From: JAKZRT01 sp965247915
Lineage (GTDB): Bacteria; Pseudomonadota; Alphaproteobacteria; Rhodobacterales; Rhodobacteraceae
Direction: 5' to 3'
Length of the DNA: 64,000 nucleotides
Assembly: GCA_965247915.1 (NCBI GenBank)
Contig: OZ252048.1
Span: forward strand, 2,604,001-2,668,000
Part shown: positions 41,936 through 50,671 of the stretch, one piece after another
Numbering within the stretch: the stretch's first letter is position 1
Layout of the letters: each line of letters begins with the position of its first letter
Made by a program: the position numbers and the translations under genes
The notes under the pieces: generated by a model
What the model was told of the DNA's origin: nothing
Seen by the model: the letters and a program-made list of their open reading frames with translations, nothing else
Databases searched by the model: none

Positions 41936-44380
41936 TCACGTCCGCAACCTCTCATTGTCCGGGTCCCAAAGCGGCCGGTCTTCCTGCACCACCGCGCCGC
42001 AGCGTTCGCCATAAATCTCAACCTCGATCTCGGTCCCCGGCTGGGTCAGATCGGCGCGCAGCATCCCCAGCGCAATCGAGGCCCCCACCCTGTATCCCCA
42101 GCCACCGCTGGTGGTTTCGCCCACAACCTCGCCAGCGTGCCAAAGCGTTGACATATAAGGTGCATCCGCCGCGCCCGCATCGACCAGAAGTGTGACAAAC
42201 CGCTTGGTCACGCCCTGCTGGCGTTCGTTCATGATCGCCGCCTTGCCGGGAAAATCCTGGGCTTTATCGAGCTTCACGAACCGGTCCAGCCCGCCTTGCA
42301 AAAGCGAATAGTCGGTGCTGAGGTCGCCCTTCCAGGCGCGATAGCCCTTCTCCAGCCGCAGGCTGTTCAGCGCCCACATGCCAAAGGGTTTGGCCCCGCC
42401 ATCGATCAAAGCCTCGTAGATCGGCGCCTGATATTCGTTGGCGCAATGCACCTCCCACCCCAACTCGCCCGCGTAAGACACCCGCGCCAGCACGACGGGC
42501 CGTCCGCGCAGGTTGGCCCGCTGAACGCTGAGCCACGGCAGGGTCAAGTCGGCATCGGATAGAGCGGCGAAAAGCTCGCGCGACCTCGGCCCGGTGACGA
42601 TCATGGTGGCAAATTCGCGGGTGTGGTCGGTCAGCTCCAGCCCTTCAGGCAGCGTCTTTCGCAATAACTCCAAGTCGTGCCATTGCGCGGCCCCGGCGGT
42701 GATCAGCGTGAAATGATCTTCTTCGTGCCGCATAACGCTCATTTCGGTCAGGATGCGGCCCCGATTATCGGAAAAATAGGCCAGATTCATCCGCCCAACC
42801 TTGGGCAGTCCGCCGGTGATCATCCCGCGCAGCCATTCCGCCGACCCTTCGCCCCAGAGATTGAACCGCGAAAAACCGGGCAAATCCAGCACCCCGACGC
42901 CGTCGCGCACGGCTTCGCATTCCTCGCAGATGCGCGGTTCCCACGGGCCAGCGCGGTCCCAGGTCTGGGTGGCTTCTTCCGACGTATCGTCGCCCGGCCC
43001 TGCAAACCAATTGGCCCGTTCCCAGCCGTTATAGTCCCCCATCTGGCCGCCAAGACCAACCACTTTGCCGTGCACCGCCGAACACTTTTTGTCCGCCCCG
43101 GCGGGCCAGCGGTGCCAGGGGAAATGCATCGCGTATTCGTGGCCGTAAATTTCCTTGCCCTTGGCCACGCAATAATCGTGATCGGTGTAATCGGTGAACC
43201 GGCGCGGGTCGCACGACCACATGTCCCATTCGGTCTCGCCCGTCGTCACCCATTCGGCCAGCACCTTGCCCGCACCACCGGCCTGGGCGATGCCGAACGT
43301 GAAAACGCAGGCCTCGAACGCATTCGGCACCCCCGGCATCGGCCCGATCAGCCCGTTGCCATCGGGCGCATAGGGGATCGGCCCGTTGATGACCTTGGAA
43401 ACCCCGGCCTCGGCCAATATCGGCACGCGGGCCATGGCGTCTTCGATGTAGACCTCCAGCCGGTCCAGATCGTCGGGGTAAAGCTGGAACGAAAAATCAT
43501 CGGGCATCGGGTCGCCGTTTGTCGCCCAGTGGGCACAACAGTTGCGCTCGTAGGGGCCAAGGTTGAACCCGTTCTTTTCCTGGCGCAGGTAATACGAGGT
43601 ATCGACATCGCGCAGCAGCGGCAGTTTGCGACCGGTCTGGGCCGATAAATCGCGTACCTGGTCGTGTTCCTCGAACAGAATATACTGGTGGCTCATCACC
43701 ATCATTGGCACGGTGCGCCCGCCAAAAGGCTTGAACCATTCACCCACCCGCTGCGCATAGTAACCGGCCGCATTCACGATGTACTCGCAACGAATATCAC
43801 CCTTTTCGGTATGCACGATCCATTCGCCGTTCTCGCGGCTGACCCCGGTCGCGGGCGTGTGGCGCAGAATTCGCGCGCCCAGATCGCGCGCGCCCTTGGC
43901 CAGCGCCTGGGTCAGTTGCGCCGGGTCGATATCGCCGTCGGCGGGGTCATAAAGCGCGCCCGCCAGGTCGTGGGTTTCTAAAAACGGATATATCTTGCGG
44001 ATCTCATTGGGCGACAGGATCTCAAGGTCCATCCCCTGATAAAGCCCCATGCCGCGCGCGCGCTGAAACTCCTGCATCCGCTGGCGCGAATGCGCCAGCC
44101 GGATCGACCCGGTGACGTGGTAATTCATCGGGTAATCGACCGCCTCACCCAGCCCCCGGTAAAGCTCGGTCGAATAGCGCTGCATGTGCATGAGCGACCA
44201 GCTGGTCGAAAACGTCGGGACGTTTCCGGCCGCGTGCCAGGTTGACCCGGCGGTCAGTTCGTTCTTTTCCAGAAGCACAGCGTCGGTCCACCCGGCCTTG
44301 GCCAGATGATAAAGCGACGAGGTGCCGACAGCACCACCGCCGATGATGACAACCCGTGCCGTGTTGGGAAATTCTGCCAT
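41936..44380 (-). CDS. Dimethylglycine/sarcosine dehydrogenase-like flavoprotein 2
   Basis: An 814-aa paralog of the protein at 36154-38598. FAD motif VVIIGGGAVGTSSLYHLAKAGW, covalent-FAD His in GSTWHAAGN, then GcvT-type folate domains (YAGELGWEVHCANEYQAPIYEALID, NSLRLEKGYRAWKGDL). The insert HRWPAGADKKCSAVHGKVVGLGGQMG differs from paralog 1, so the two probably act on different substrates, for example dimethylglycine and sarcosine or a related betaine. It lies 27 bp upstream of the frameshifted SRPBCC gene. Confidence 0.88.
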   Translation of the reverse strand: MAEFPNTARVVIIGGGAVGTSSLYHLAKAGWTDAVLLEKNELTAGSTWHAAGNVPTFSTSWSLMHMQRYSTELYRGLGEAVDYPMNYHVTGSIRLAHSRQRMQEFQRARGMGLYQGMDLEILSPNEIRKIYPFLETHDLAGALYDPADGDIDPAQLTQALAKGARDLGARILRHTPATGVSRENGEWIVHTEKGDIRCEYIVNAAGYYAQRVGEWFKPFGGRTVPMMVMSHQYILFEEHDQVRDLSAQTGRKLPLLRDVDTSYYLRQEKNGFNLGPYERNCCAHWATNGDPMPDDFSFQLYPDDLDRLEVYIEDAMARVPILAEAGVSKVINGPIPYAPDGNGLIGPMPGVPNAFEACVFTFGIAQAGGAGKVLAEWVTTGETEWDMWSCDPRRFTDYTDHDYCVAKGKEIYGHEYAMHFPWHRWPAGADKKCSAVHGKVVGLGGQMGDYNGWERANWFAGPGDDTSEEATQTWDRAGPWEPRICEECEAVRDGVGVLDLPGFSRFNLWGEGSAEWLRGMITGGLPKVGRMNLAYFSDNRGRILTEMSVMRHEEDHFTLITAGAAQWHDLELLRKTLPEGLELTDHTREFATMIVTGPRSRELFAALSDADLTLPWLSVQRANLRGRPVVLARVSYAGELGWEVHCANEYQAPIYEALIDGGAKPFGMWALNSLRLEKGYRAWKGDLSTDYSLLQGGLDRFVKLDKAQDFPGKAAIMNERQQGVTKRFVTLLVDAGAADAPYMSTLWHAGEVVGETTSGGWGYRVGASIALGMLRADLTQPGTEIEVEIYGERCGAVVQEDRPLWDPDNERLRT

Positions 44381-44397
44381 AAGTCGCGCCCCTGTCC

Positions 44398-44790
44398 CTA
44401 ATCCGATACCTGCGGAAGACCATCCGTGATGTCGTAGTAATCGCCCTTGAAGGCGGTAAAGATGTGCTTGCCGGGTGTCAGCCCGGTCGGTTCGTCGATG
44501 CAGCCCGCCGCAATGCCGATCCCATCGCCCTCATCGACCTGATAGAACAGGCTCGACCCGCATTGGCCGCAGAACCCGCGTCTGGCCCACTCAGACGACC
44601 GGAACCAGCGCACACCATCTTCTTCCGTCAGGCGAAAACCGGCCAGCGGCGCGCGGGTCGCCGCCCAAAAATGGCCGCTGGTGCGTCGGCATTGGCTGCA
44701 ATGGCACATTGTCACCGTGGGCCGCGCACCGGTCGCCTCGAACCGCACCGCGCCGCAGAGGCGGCCGCCTTTGACCGCCAGCCCGCTCAT
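44398..44790 (-). CDS. GFA-family zinc protein
   Basis: A 130-aa protein with the GFA cysteine pattern: RLCGAVRF, CHCSQCRRTSGHFW, GFCGQCGSSLFY and GDYYDITDGLP. It lacks the first Cys of the usual CxC pair (GGRLCG). It follows the LysE gene with ATGA overlap and precedes flavoprotein 2 by 17 bp. The family's link to formaldehyde and glutathione fits beside demethylating enzymes, but this is inference. Confidence 0.88.
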   Translation of the reverse strand: MSGLAVKGGRLCGAVRFEATGARPTVTMCHCSQCRRTSGHFWAATRAPLAGFRLTEEDGVRWFRSSEWARRGFCGQCGSSLFYQVDEGDGIGIAAGCIDEPTGLTPGKHIFTAFKGDYYDITDGLPQVSD

Positions 44791-45410
44791 GACCACGCCA
44801 GCCTGGCAGCGATGCCGCCGAATATAAGTGCTGTGAGTTTGTTCAGTGTCCCCAGACGGGCGCGAAGCGGACCGGCGATCCAGCCCGCGGCAGCACCCAG
44901 ACACAGCGCGAAGATCAGGCCGTTGATAAAAAAGATCGCGCCCAGGATAAAGATCTGCATCCACAAGGGCCCCACTGCCGGGTCAGTAAACTGAGGAATG
45001 AAGGCAAAGATGAACAGCGCGGTTTTCGGGTTCAGGATGTTGGTCAAAAACCCGCGTCGCAGCGCTGCACCAAACGACCGCGCGCCGGGCGCCTGCGCCA
45101 GATCGCCGGACGACCGCCAGGCCTGCACGGCAAGCCAGGCCAGATAGGCGGCCCCCAAGTACCGGATGGCATCGTATGCCGGGGGATAAGCGATCAGAGC
45201 CGCAGAAACGCCCGCAGCACCGGCGGCCACGTGAACGACGATGCCAAGGCTGACGCCAATGGCCGCCGCAGCGCCAATTCGCGGCCCGCCTGAAATACCG
45301 CTGGCCGAGATGAAGACAAAATCCACGCCAAGGGTGATGTTCAGGACAAGGCCCGCCACCGCGAATGCCACAAGCAGGGCGGGGTCGAATGCGAATAAGA
45401 CCTCGATCAC
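44787..45410 (-). CDS. LysE/RhtB-family exporter 1
   Basis: A 207-aa membrane protein with about six helices, starting at GTG 45410. It shows the family's LNITLGVDFVFISASGISGGPRIGAAAAIG, AAYLAWLAVQAW and GFLTNILNPKTALFIFAFIPQF. LysE/RhtB proteins export amino acids or their derivatives. Four-base overlaps with GFA genes on both sides place it in the operon. Confidence 0.9.
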   Translation of the reverse strand: MIEVLFAFDPALLVAFAVAGLVLNITLGVDFVFISASGISGGPRIGAAAAIGVSLGIVVHVAAGAAGVSAALIAYPPAYDAIRYLGAAYLAWLAVQAWRSSGDLAQAPGARSFGAALRRGFLTNILNPKTALFIFAFIPQFTDPAVGPLWMQIFILGAIFFINGLIFALCLGAAAGWIAGPLRARLGTLNKLTALIFGGIAARLAWS

Positions 45411-45823
45411 TTCTTCGGGTCCCCCGCGTCCAGGTCAAACTGCGCGGCCTGCGGCAGCCCATCGTCGATCACGTAATAATCGCCCTTTTCGGCGATGAAG
45501 ATGTGTTTTTCGATCCGGGTGCCGGTGGGCGTTTCCAGCGATCCGGCCGCCACCGAGATCGTGTCCCTCCCGTCAAGCTGCCAAAACAGCGTCGCCCCGC
45601 AGCCGCGGCAAAACCCCTTTCTTACAACGTCGGTGGACCGGAACCAGCGCAGCGTCGCGTCGCTTTTAATGGCGAAATTGCCGTGCGCGACCGCGGCGCT
45701 GGCCCAGAAATGGCCCGACGATTTGCGGCATTGGTCGCAGTGGCAGGCGACAACCGGTCCGGGGCGGCCGCTGATCTCGAACACCACACCGCCACAATCG
45801 CAGCTTCCAAAGGTTTTAGTCAT
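45407..45823 (-). CDS. GFA-family zinc protein
   Basis: A 138-aa protein: CDCGGVVFEI, CHCDQCRKSSGHFWAS, GFCRGCGATLFWQ and GDYYVIDDGLPQ, with all seven family cysteines. The ATG at 45823 was chosen; it overlaps the upstream GFA gene by 8 bp. Middle member of the group of three. Confidence 0.9.
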   Translation of the reverse strand: MTKTFGSCDCGGVVFEISGRPGPVVACHCDQCRKSSGHFWASAAVAHGNFAIKSDATLRWFRSTDVVRKGFCRGCGATLFWQLDGRDTISVAAGSLETPTGTRIEKHIFIAEKGDYYVIDDGLPQAAQFDLDAGDPKK

Positions 45824-46220
45824 TGAAATAGCCCTCGTCGGTATCGCCGGTAAACCTCGGCAGTGCCCCGGACAAGGTGTAATAGTCGCCCATTTCTGCC
45901 GTGAAAATATGAGACCCAAGCCGCAGCCCGGTCGCCCCGTCCAGACTGCCGGCCGCGACGCCGGTATGCGCCTGGTCCTTGAATTCGTAAAACAGGCTCG
46001 ACCCGCATTGCTCGCAAAAACCGCGGCGCACCTGGTCAGTGGATTCGTACCAGGCCAGGCCATCGTCGTGGGTATATTTCAGGCTGTCGGTGCGCACCGA
46101 TGCGGCGGCCCAGTAATGGCCACTGGTCTTGCGGCAGGTGGCGCAATGGCAGGCAATGAGATCACCCCACGGTCCCGCGCTTTCAAAGACCACCGCCCCG
46201 CATTCGCACGATCCTTGCAT
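45816..46220 (-). CDS. GFA-family zinc protein
   Basis: A 134-aa protein: SCECGAVVFES, CHCATCRKTSGHYWAAA, GFCEQCGSSLFYEF and GDYYTLSGALP. Complete cysteine set. It lies 40 bp after the XRE-cupin regulator gene and may be the first structural gene of the operon. Confidence 0.9.
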   Translation of the reverse strand: MQGSCECGAVVFESAGPWGDLIACHCATCRKTSGHYWAAASVRTDSLKYTHDDGLAWYESTDQVRRGFCEQCGSSLFYEFKDQAHTGVAAGSLDGATGLRLGSHIFTAEMGDYYTLSGALPRFTGDTDEGYFND

Positions 46221-46260
46221 GTTATGCCCTCCCTATGCTTCCCAGCCCATGATCGCCGCC

Positions 46261-46833
46261 TCAATAGACCGGTGGCGCGATCACCCAGATCGCCACAGCC
46301 GGGTCATCGTATGGGTTGATCCAGCGGTGCGGTTCGCCCCGGATACGAAAGCTGTCGCCGGCACAGACGGTAAACTTGCGACCGGAAATTTCCAGGTCCA
46401 GCCTGCCCGAGACAATATAGCCAACCTCCTGGGTCGGCCGTGACACCGTTTCGCCAATTTTGCTGTGCGGCGCAAAGGTTGAATGCACGACCTCAAAGTC
46501 GTCGGTCAGATCCGGCGACAACAATTCTTCGACCAGCCCGCCGTCGCCGGTTCCGATCGAACGCCGGGCGCCTGAGCGTACAACCAGTCCGGCTTCGTCG
46601 GCGCGGGTGGTTGGGTGACCGAATAAAATCGAAAGCGAAACCCCCAATTCGCGCGCAATCTGACGAAGATCTTCAACTGAAGGTTCTGAGAGGTCACGCT
46701 CGACCTGGGAAAGCCATCCGACCGACCGGCCAAGGCTGTTGGAAAGCTCGCTCAGCGTCAGCCCCCGGGCCTTTCGAAGGGCGCGCAGGTCGGCCCCCAA
46801 GGTTTCGGTCTTTGCGGGATTGTGGTGTTGCAT
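46261..46833 (-). CDS. XRE-family regulator with cupin domain
   Basis: A 190-aa regulator. The N-terminal HTH (about 12-66) reads LGADLRALRKARGLTLSELSNSLGRSVGWLSQVERDLSEPSV. The C-terminal cupin (about 110-188) has PTQEVGYIVSGRLDLEISGRKFTVCAGDSFRIRGEPHRW. This PuuR-like architecture senses small nitrogen compounds. As first gene of the minus-strand set it probably controls the GFA/LysE/flavoprotein operon and perhaps the divergent LysE gene at 47094. Confidence 0.9.
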   Translation of the reverse strand: MQHHNPAKTETLGADLRALRKARGLTLSELSNSLGRSVGWLSQVERDLSEPSVEDLRQIARELGVSLSILFGHPTTRADEAGLVVRSGARRSIGTGDGGLVEELLSPDLTDDFEVVHSTFAPHSKIGETVSRPTQEVGYIVSGRLDLEISGRKFTVCAGDSFRIRGEPHRWINPYDDPAVAIWVIAPPVY

Positions 46834-46864
46834 GGCACCGCGTCCGTAAAATTAGTCCCTGAAA

Positions 46865-46890
46865 TTTCACGGTGCCCGAATCGCGTGAAA
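46865..46890. promoter_or_regulatory. Inverted repeat upstream of the XRE-cupin gene
   Basis: TTTCACG (46865-46871) / CGTGAAA (46884-46890) with a 12-bp centre, 32 bp upstream of the regulator ATG in the 260-bp divergent region. It is a plausible operator. The same region holds AAAATC/GATTTT arms and, right before the LysE gene, the hairpin CTGAT (47077-47081) / ATCAG (47086-47090). Confidence 0.45.
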
Positions 46891-47093
46891 ATCTCAAGGG
46901 ATTTTTCATTGCACGCCTTATGGCCATCGCGTTTCCAAGCGCAAAATTGCGGCTTTGAGCCTGAAATTGACATTGAACATCCGATCCATCAAGCCAAAAT
47001 CGGCACAGCAGGCGATTGGCCAAAGCCTTGATTTGATCAGAAATTTGTGGAAAAATATTTGGGTAAAAACTTTTCTGATCGAAATCAGCATTC

Positions 47094-47735
47094 ATGCAGG
47101 AAATCTCAACTTATCTCCCCGGCATCTTTCTCGCCTATTCAGCTTTTTTGCTCGCAATCGCAAGCCCTGGACCGAACATTCTGGCTGTAATGGGCACGTC
47201 GATGAGCGTTGGTCGATCCTCCGGCGTTGCACTTGCTTTTGGCGTGGCGGCGGGGTCATTTACGTGGGCGGTTTTGACGGTGGTCGGCCTCTCTGCCATC
47301 CTGTCGACTTATGCGGCCGCACTTTTTGCAATTAAGGTTTTCGGCGGCCTTTACCTGCTTTGGCTGGCTTACAAGTCATTCAAGTCAGCCATGTCGAAAC
47401 ACGATATCGAGGCCCGTGAGCTGGCTGGCGGACGCCGCACACCGTTTGGCTACCTGACCCGGGGATATATCATCCAAATGACCAATCCGAAGGCCGCGCT
47501 TGCTTGGATCGCGATCATTTCACTTGGTCTGCAAGAGGGGGCGCCGCTATTAGTCGGTGCGGTGATCGTTCTTGGCACATTCGTTTTATCGATCCTGATC
47601 CACACTCTGTATGCGGTCGCGTTTTCAACGCCCATTATGGTCCGCGTCTACGGACGTGCCCGCCGCGCCATTCAGGCGACGCTCGGCGCATTTTTTGCAT
47701 TCGCCGGGATCAAATTGCTGACCAGCCGCACGTAA
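47094..47735 (+). CDS. LysE/RhtB-family exporter 2
   Basis: A 213-aa exporter: LLAIASPGPNILAVMGTSMSVGRSSGVALAFGVAAG (the family's PGPN motif), then LWLAYKSFKSAMSK and GYIIQMTNPKAALAWIAII. About six membrane helices. Not closely alike to exporter 1. It is divergent from the XRE-cupin gene, and its upstream region is strikingly AT-rich for this genome. Confidence 0.92.
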   Translation: MQEISTYLPGIFLAYSAFLLAIASPGPNILAVMGTSMSVGRSSGVALAFGVAAGSFTWAVLTVVGLSAILSTYAAALFAIKVFGGLYLLWLAYKSFKSAMSKHDIEARELAGGRRTPFGYLTRGYIIQMTNPKAALAWIAIISLGLQEGAPLLVGAVIVLGTFVLSILIHTLYAVAFSTPIMVRVYGRARRAIQATLGAFFAFAGIKLLTSRT

Positions 47736-47738
47736 TCA

Positions 47739-48461
47739 GTGCGCATAGTCTTCTGGAACTGCAATATGGCGCTTCACCGAAAGGTGGACGCGCTGATGCA
47801 GCTCCGGCCTGATATCGCTGTTATTTCGGAATGCGCCAGTCCAGATGTGCTGGCACGGCGCGGGGCAGGCAAGCTGGCGAATGTGCAGGTGCTTTGGACC
47901 GGGTTGAACCCCAACAAGGGTTTAGGGGTCTTTGCCTTCAACGATTTCAAACTTGCGCGCCACGCTCCGTTTCATCCCACGCTCCGCCACATACTTCCGG
48001 TGAATGTCACTGGGCCAAGACGGTTCAGCCTGCTCGCCGTTTGGGCCCAGAACAACAGTGCTGGGATTTCGCGCAAGCATCAGCTTGGCCCGCTGCGCCG
48101 GGCTCTGACCAAGTACCGGAATTTTCTGTCTGAACCGGCCATCATCGGCGGTGACTGGAACAGCAATGCGATTTGGGACAAGCCCGGCTGGCGCATCAAC
48201 CATATGACCAAGGTTAGGTTGCTCGAGAAGCTCGAATTCGTCAGTGTCTACCACGCGCTTCGTGGCGAGCAGCACGGACAGGAAACCACTCCGACACATT
48301 TTTGGCGCGACAGAACCCGCGACGGACCGACCTATCACATCGACTACGTGTTCGCGCCGAAATCCTGGCTTCCGTCCGTGACCGAGTTCGAAGTCGGGAC
48401 GTTTGAGGCTTGGATCGAAGGCGGCCTGAGTGATCATGTGCCACTCACGGTCGCTTTATGA
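47739..48461 (+). CDS. Endonuclease/exonuclease/phosphatase-family protein
   Basis: A 240-aa EEP-fold hydrolase from GTG 47739, 3 bp after LysE. Motifs: VFWNCNMALHRKVDALM (N-terminal Asn), DIAVISECASPD (metal Glu), IIGGDWNSNAIWD, HIDYVFAPKSW and SDHVPLTVAL (catalytic His). The substrate could be a nucleic acid, inositol phosphate or phospholipid; the sequence does not say. Confidence 0.87.
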   Translation: MRIVFWNCNMALHRKVDALMQLRPDIAVISECASPDVLARRGAGKLANVQVLWTGLNPNKGLGVFAFNDFKLARHAPFHPTLRHILPVNVTGPRRFSLLAVWAQNNSAGISRKHQLGPLRRALTKYRNFLSEPAIIGGDWNSNAIWDKPGWRINHMTKVRLLEKLEFVSVYHALRGEQHGQETTPTHFWRDRTRDGPTYHIDYVFAPKSWLPSVTEFEVGTFEAWIEGGLSDHVPLTVAL

Positions 48462-48528
48462 AGACTGCGGATGGGCGAGCGGCTTGTTTTACAAATGGAT
48501 CATTGCGGTCAGAGGACTAACGGCAGCC

Positions 48529-48550
48529 TTGTCCCGCAATGCGGACCATT
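48529..48550 (+). repeat. Short dispersed repeat, copy 1
   Basis: AACGGCAGCCTTGTCCCGCA followed by ATGC matches 57830-57853 with few differences. The stretch from 48462 to here contains no gene. The second copy lies beside the IS1182 insertion. Confidence 0.4.
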
Positions 48551-48975
48551 CACCCTATTCCGAATACCCCGGCAAGGATCGACGATAACCCCTGCGCATC
48601 CTCGTGTGTGAACGCCGCCGGTCTGTTACTGTCGATGTCGAAAACGCCGATCAGGGTGCCTTGCGCGTTCCGCACCGGCACTACCAGTTCGGACCGGGTC
48701 GAGGCGGCGCAGGCGATGTGGCCCGCAAAGGCCTCGACATCATCGACAATCTGCGCCTGACCGGTGCGCGCCGCCGCGCCGCAGACGCCGCGCGAAAACG
48801 GGATCGTCAGGTAGCCGTGCCGGCCCTGAAACGGGCCGATCTTCAGCATCTCAGGCCCGGTCACACGGTAAAACCCGGTCCAGTCAAAGCGGTCGTCGGA
48901 ATGGTGGACTTCGGCGACCACCGTGGCAATCAGCGCATCAATGGTCTTGGCCAGATTTTCATAATCGACCCGCAT
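48550..48975 (-). CDS. msrC: Free methionine-(R)-sulfoxide reductase (GAF domain)
   Basis: A 141-aa GAF-fold enzyme of the fRMsr group that reduces free methionine-R-sulfoxide. Conserved cysteines are C65 in SRGVCGAA and C89 in FAGHIACAA, with SELVVPV and IGVFDIDS following. ATG 48975 (MRVDYENL) gives normal length; the extra open frame to 49113 has no similarity. Confidence 0.9.
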   Translation of the reverse strand: MRVDYENLAKTIDALIATVVAEVHHSDDRFDWTGFYRVTGPEMLKIGPFQGRHGYLTIPFSRGVCGAAARTGQAQIVDDVEAFAGHIACAASTRSELVVPVRNAQGTLIGVFDIDSNRPAAFTHEDAQGLSSILAGVFGIG

Positions 48976-49054
48976 ACCAGTTCTTATTGCGTCCCTTTTC
49001 GGATTGCCGTTCAAATTCAAAGCGTTACAAGTTTTCTCACCGTGAGAACATGAC

Positions 49055-50233
49055 TCACGCCCGCTCAATCGCGATCGCCGTACCCTCACCGCCGCCGATA
49101 CAGATCGCGGCAACCCCCCGCCTCAGATCATGCTGCTCAAGCGCATTCAAAAGCGTCACGATAATCCGCGCGCCCGAGGCCCCGATCGGGTGACCCAGCG
49201 CGCAGGCGCCGCCGTAAACGTTCAGCTTGTCGTGGGCCACGCCCAGTTCGTGCATGAAGGCCATGGGCACCACCGCGAAGGCCTCGTTCACTTCCCAGAG
49301 ATCGACCTCGCCCGTCGACCAGCCGATCCGGTCCAAGAGCTTTTGCGTGGCCGGAACCGGGGCCGTGGTGAACCAAGCGGGGGCCTGCGCGTGGCTGGCG
49401 TGGCCGAGCACCCGGGCGCGGATGTTCAGACCGCGCGCCTGCGCCACCGCGCGCGTGGTGATTACCAGCGCCGCCGCCCCGTCCGAGATCGACGAGGCGT
49501 TGGCGGCGGTAACGGTGCCGTTCTTGCGGAATGCAGGCTTGAGGTGAGGAATTTTGTCGGGCCGCGCGTTGACCGGCTGCTCATCCGTGGCCACATGCGT
49601 GCTTTCACGGCGCGAGGTCACGGTAACCGGCGCAATCTCGGCCTCAAACGCCCCGCTGGCCTTGGCCGCTTGTGCCCGCTCGAGCGACGTCAGGGCATAC
49701 TGATCCTGGGCCTCGCGCGTAAACTGAAACGCCTCGGCGCAATCTTCGGCGAAGCTGCCCATCAGGCGGCCCTTGTCGTAGGCGTCTTCGAGGCCATCGA
49801 GAAACATGCTGTCCACCACGCCCGCGTGCCCCAATCGCGCGCCGCCGCGCATATTGGGCAGCAGATAGGGCGCGCCGGTCATGCTTTCCATGCCGCCCGC
49901 AACCACGACGCTAGCCCCGCCCAGCGCCACGCGGTCGTGGGCGTCCATCACCGTTTTCATGCCCGAGCCGCACATTTTGTTGACGGTCGTGGCCGGAACG
50001 CCTTCGCCCAGCCCGGCGGCAAATCCGGCCTGACGCGCCGGTGCCTGGCCTTGCCCGGCGGGCAGAACGCAGCCCATCAGCAATTCGTCCACTTGCGCGG
50101 CGTCGGCGCCGGAATTCTCCAGCGCCGCAGCGATCGCCGCGCCGCCCAGAGTGGCGGCATCCACGTCGGAAAACACGCCCTGAAACCCGCCCATGGCGGT
50201 GCGCGCGGCACCTGCGATTACGACTTCGCTCAT
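49055..50233 (-). CDS. Acetyl-CoA C-acetyltransferase (thiolase)
   Basis: A 392-aa thiolase. The nucleophilic Cys is in TVNKMCGSGMKTVM, the His in VNEAFAVVPM and the C-terminal catalytic Cys/His regions in GGACALGHPIGASGARI and CIGGGEGTAIAIE. It condenses two acetyl-CoA or runs in reverse during beta-oxidation. Length normal. Probably monocistronic. Confidence 0.95.
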   Translation of the reverse strand: MSEVVIAGAARTAMGGFQGVFSDVDAATLGGAAIAAALENSGADAAQVDELLMGCVLPAGQGQAPARQAGFAAGLGEGVPATTVNKMCGSGMKTVMDAHDRVALGGASVVVAGGMESMTGAPYLLPNMRGGARLGHAGVVDSMFLDGLEDAYDKGRLMGSFAEDCAEAFQFTREAQDQYALTSLERAQAAKASGAFEAEIAPVTVTSRRESTHVATDEQPVNARPDKIPHLKPAFRKNGTVTAANASSISDGAAALVITTRAVAQARGLNIRARVLGHASHAQAPAWFTTAPVPATQKLLDRIGWSTGEVDLWEVNEAFAVVPMAFMHELGVAHDKLNVYGGACALGHPIGASGARIIVTLLNALEQHDLRRGVAAICIGGGEGTAIAIERA

Positions 50234-50326
50234 TGTCCCGGACCCTCCTTGAATGCACGCGTCCGCTCACCACTTGGTAAGATTTCGCCGCTAGTTTCGT
50301 CCCCCAGCAATTGCCAGGAGATTGAG

Positions 50327-50671
50327 ATGGAACTGACCAGGGAAGCAAGGGGCGACACCACCTATCTTTGTGTCGGGGCCGAGCGTATCGACGCAACCAG
50401 CGCCATTCAGTTCAAGGACAAGTTTCGCGAGGCGGTTCAGGACGGCGGTGCGCGCATACTGCTGGACCTCGGGCGCGTTGAATTTCTTGACAGCAGCGGG
50501 CTGGGCGCGGTTGTCGCCACCATGAAACTGCTGGGCCCCGAGCGCAAGCTGGAATTGGCTGGGTTGACGCCCACTGTCGAAAAAGTATTTCGCCTGACCC
50601 GAATGGATACGGTTTTCAAGATCCACGCGGATGTCGACGCCGCTTTCGCCGGCGGCACCACCCATGCCTGA
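50327..50671 (+). CDS. STAS-domain anti-sigma factor antagonist
   Basis: A 114-aa SpoIIAA/RsbV-like protein. The phosphorylatable serine is in VEFLDSSGLGAVV (S56 or S57). It starts after AGGAG. In partner switching the dephospho form binds the kinase/anti-sigma protein. Its stop overlaps the next gene, which encodes such a kinase. No sigma factor or phosphatase gene lies in this window. Confidence 0.92.
   Translation: MELTREARGDTTYLCVGAERIDATSAIQFKDKFREAVQDGGARILLDLGRVEFLDSSGLGAVVATMKLLGPERKLELAGLTPTVEKVFRLTRMDTVFKIHADVDAAFAGGTTHA

Noticed and set aside
49130..50326. Long N-terminal extension of the STAS frame
   Set aside because: It is antisense to the thiolase gene; the STAS protein begins at the ATG at 50327 after AGGAG.
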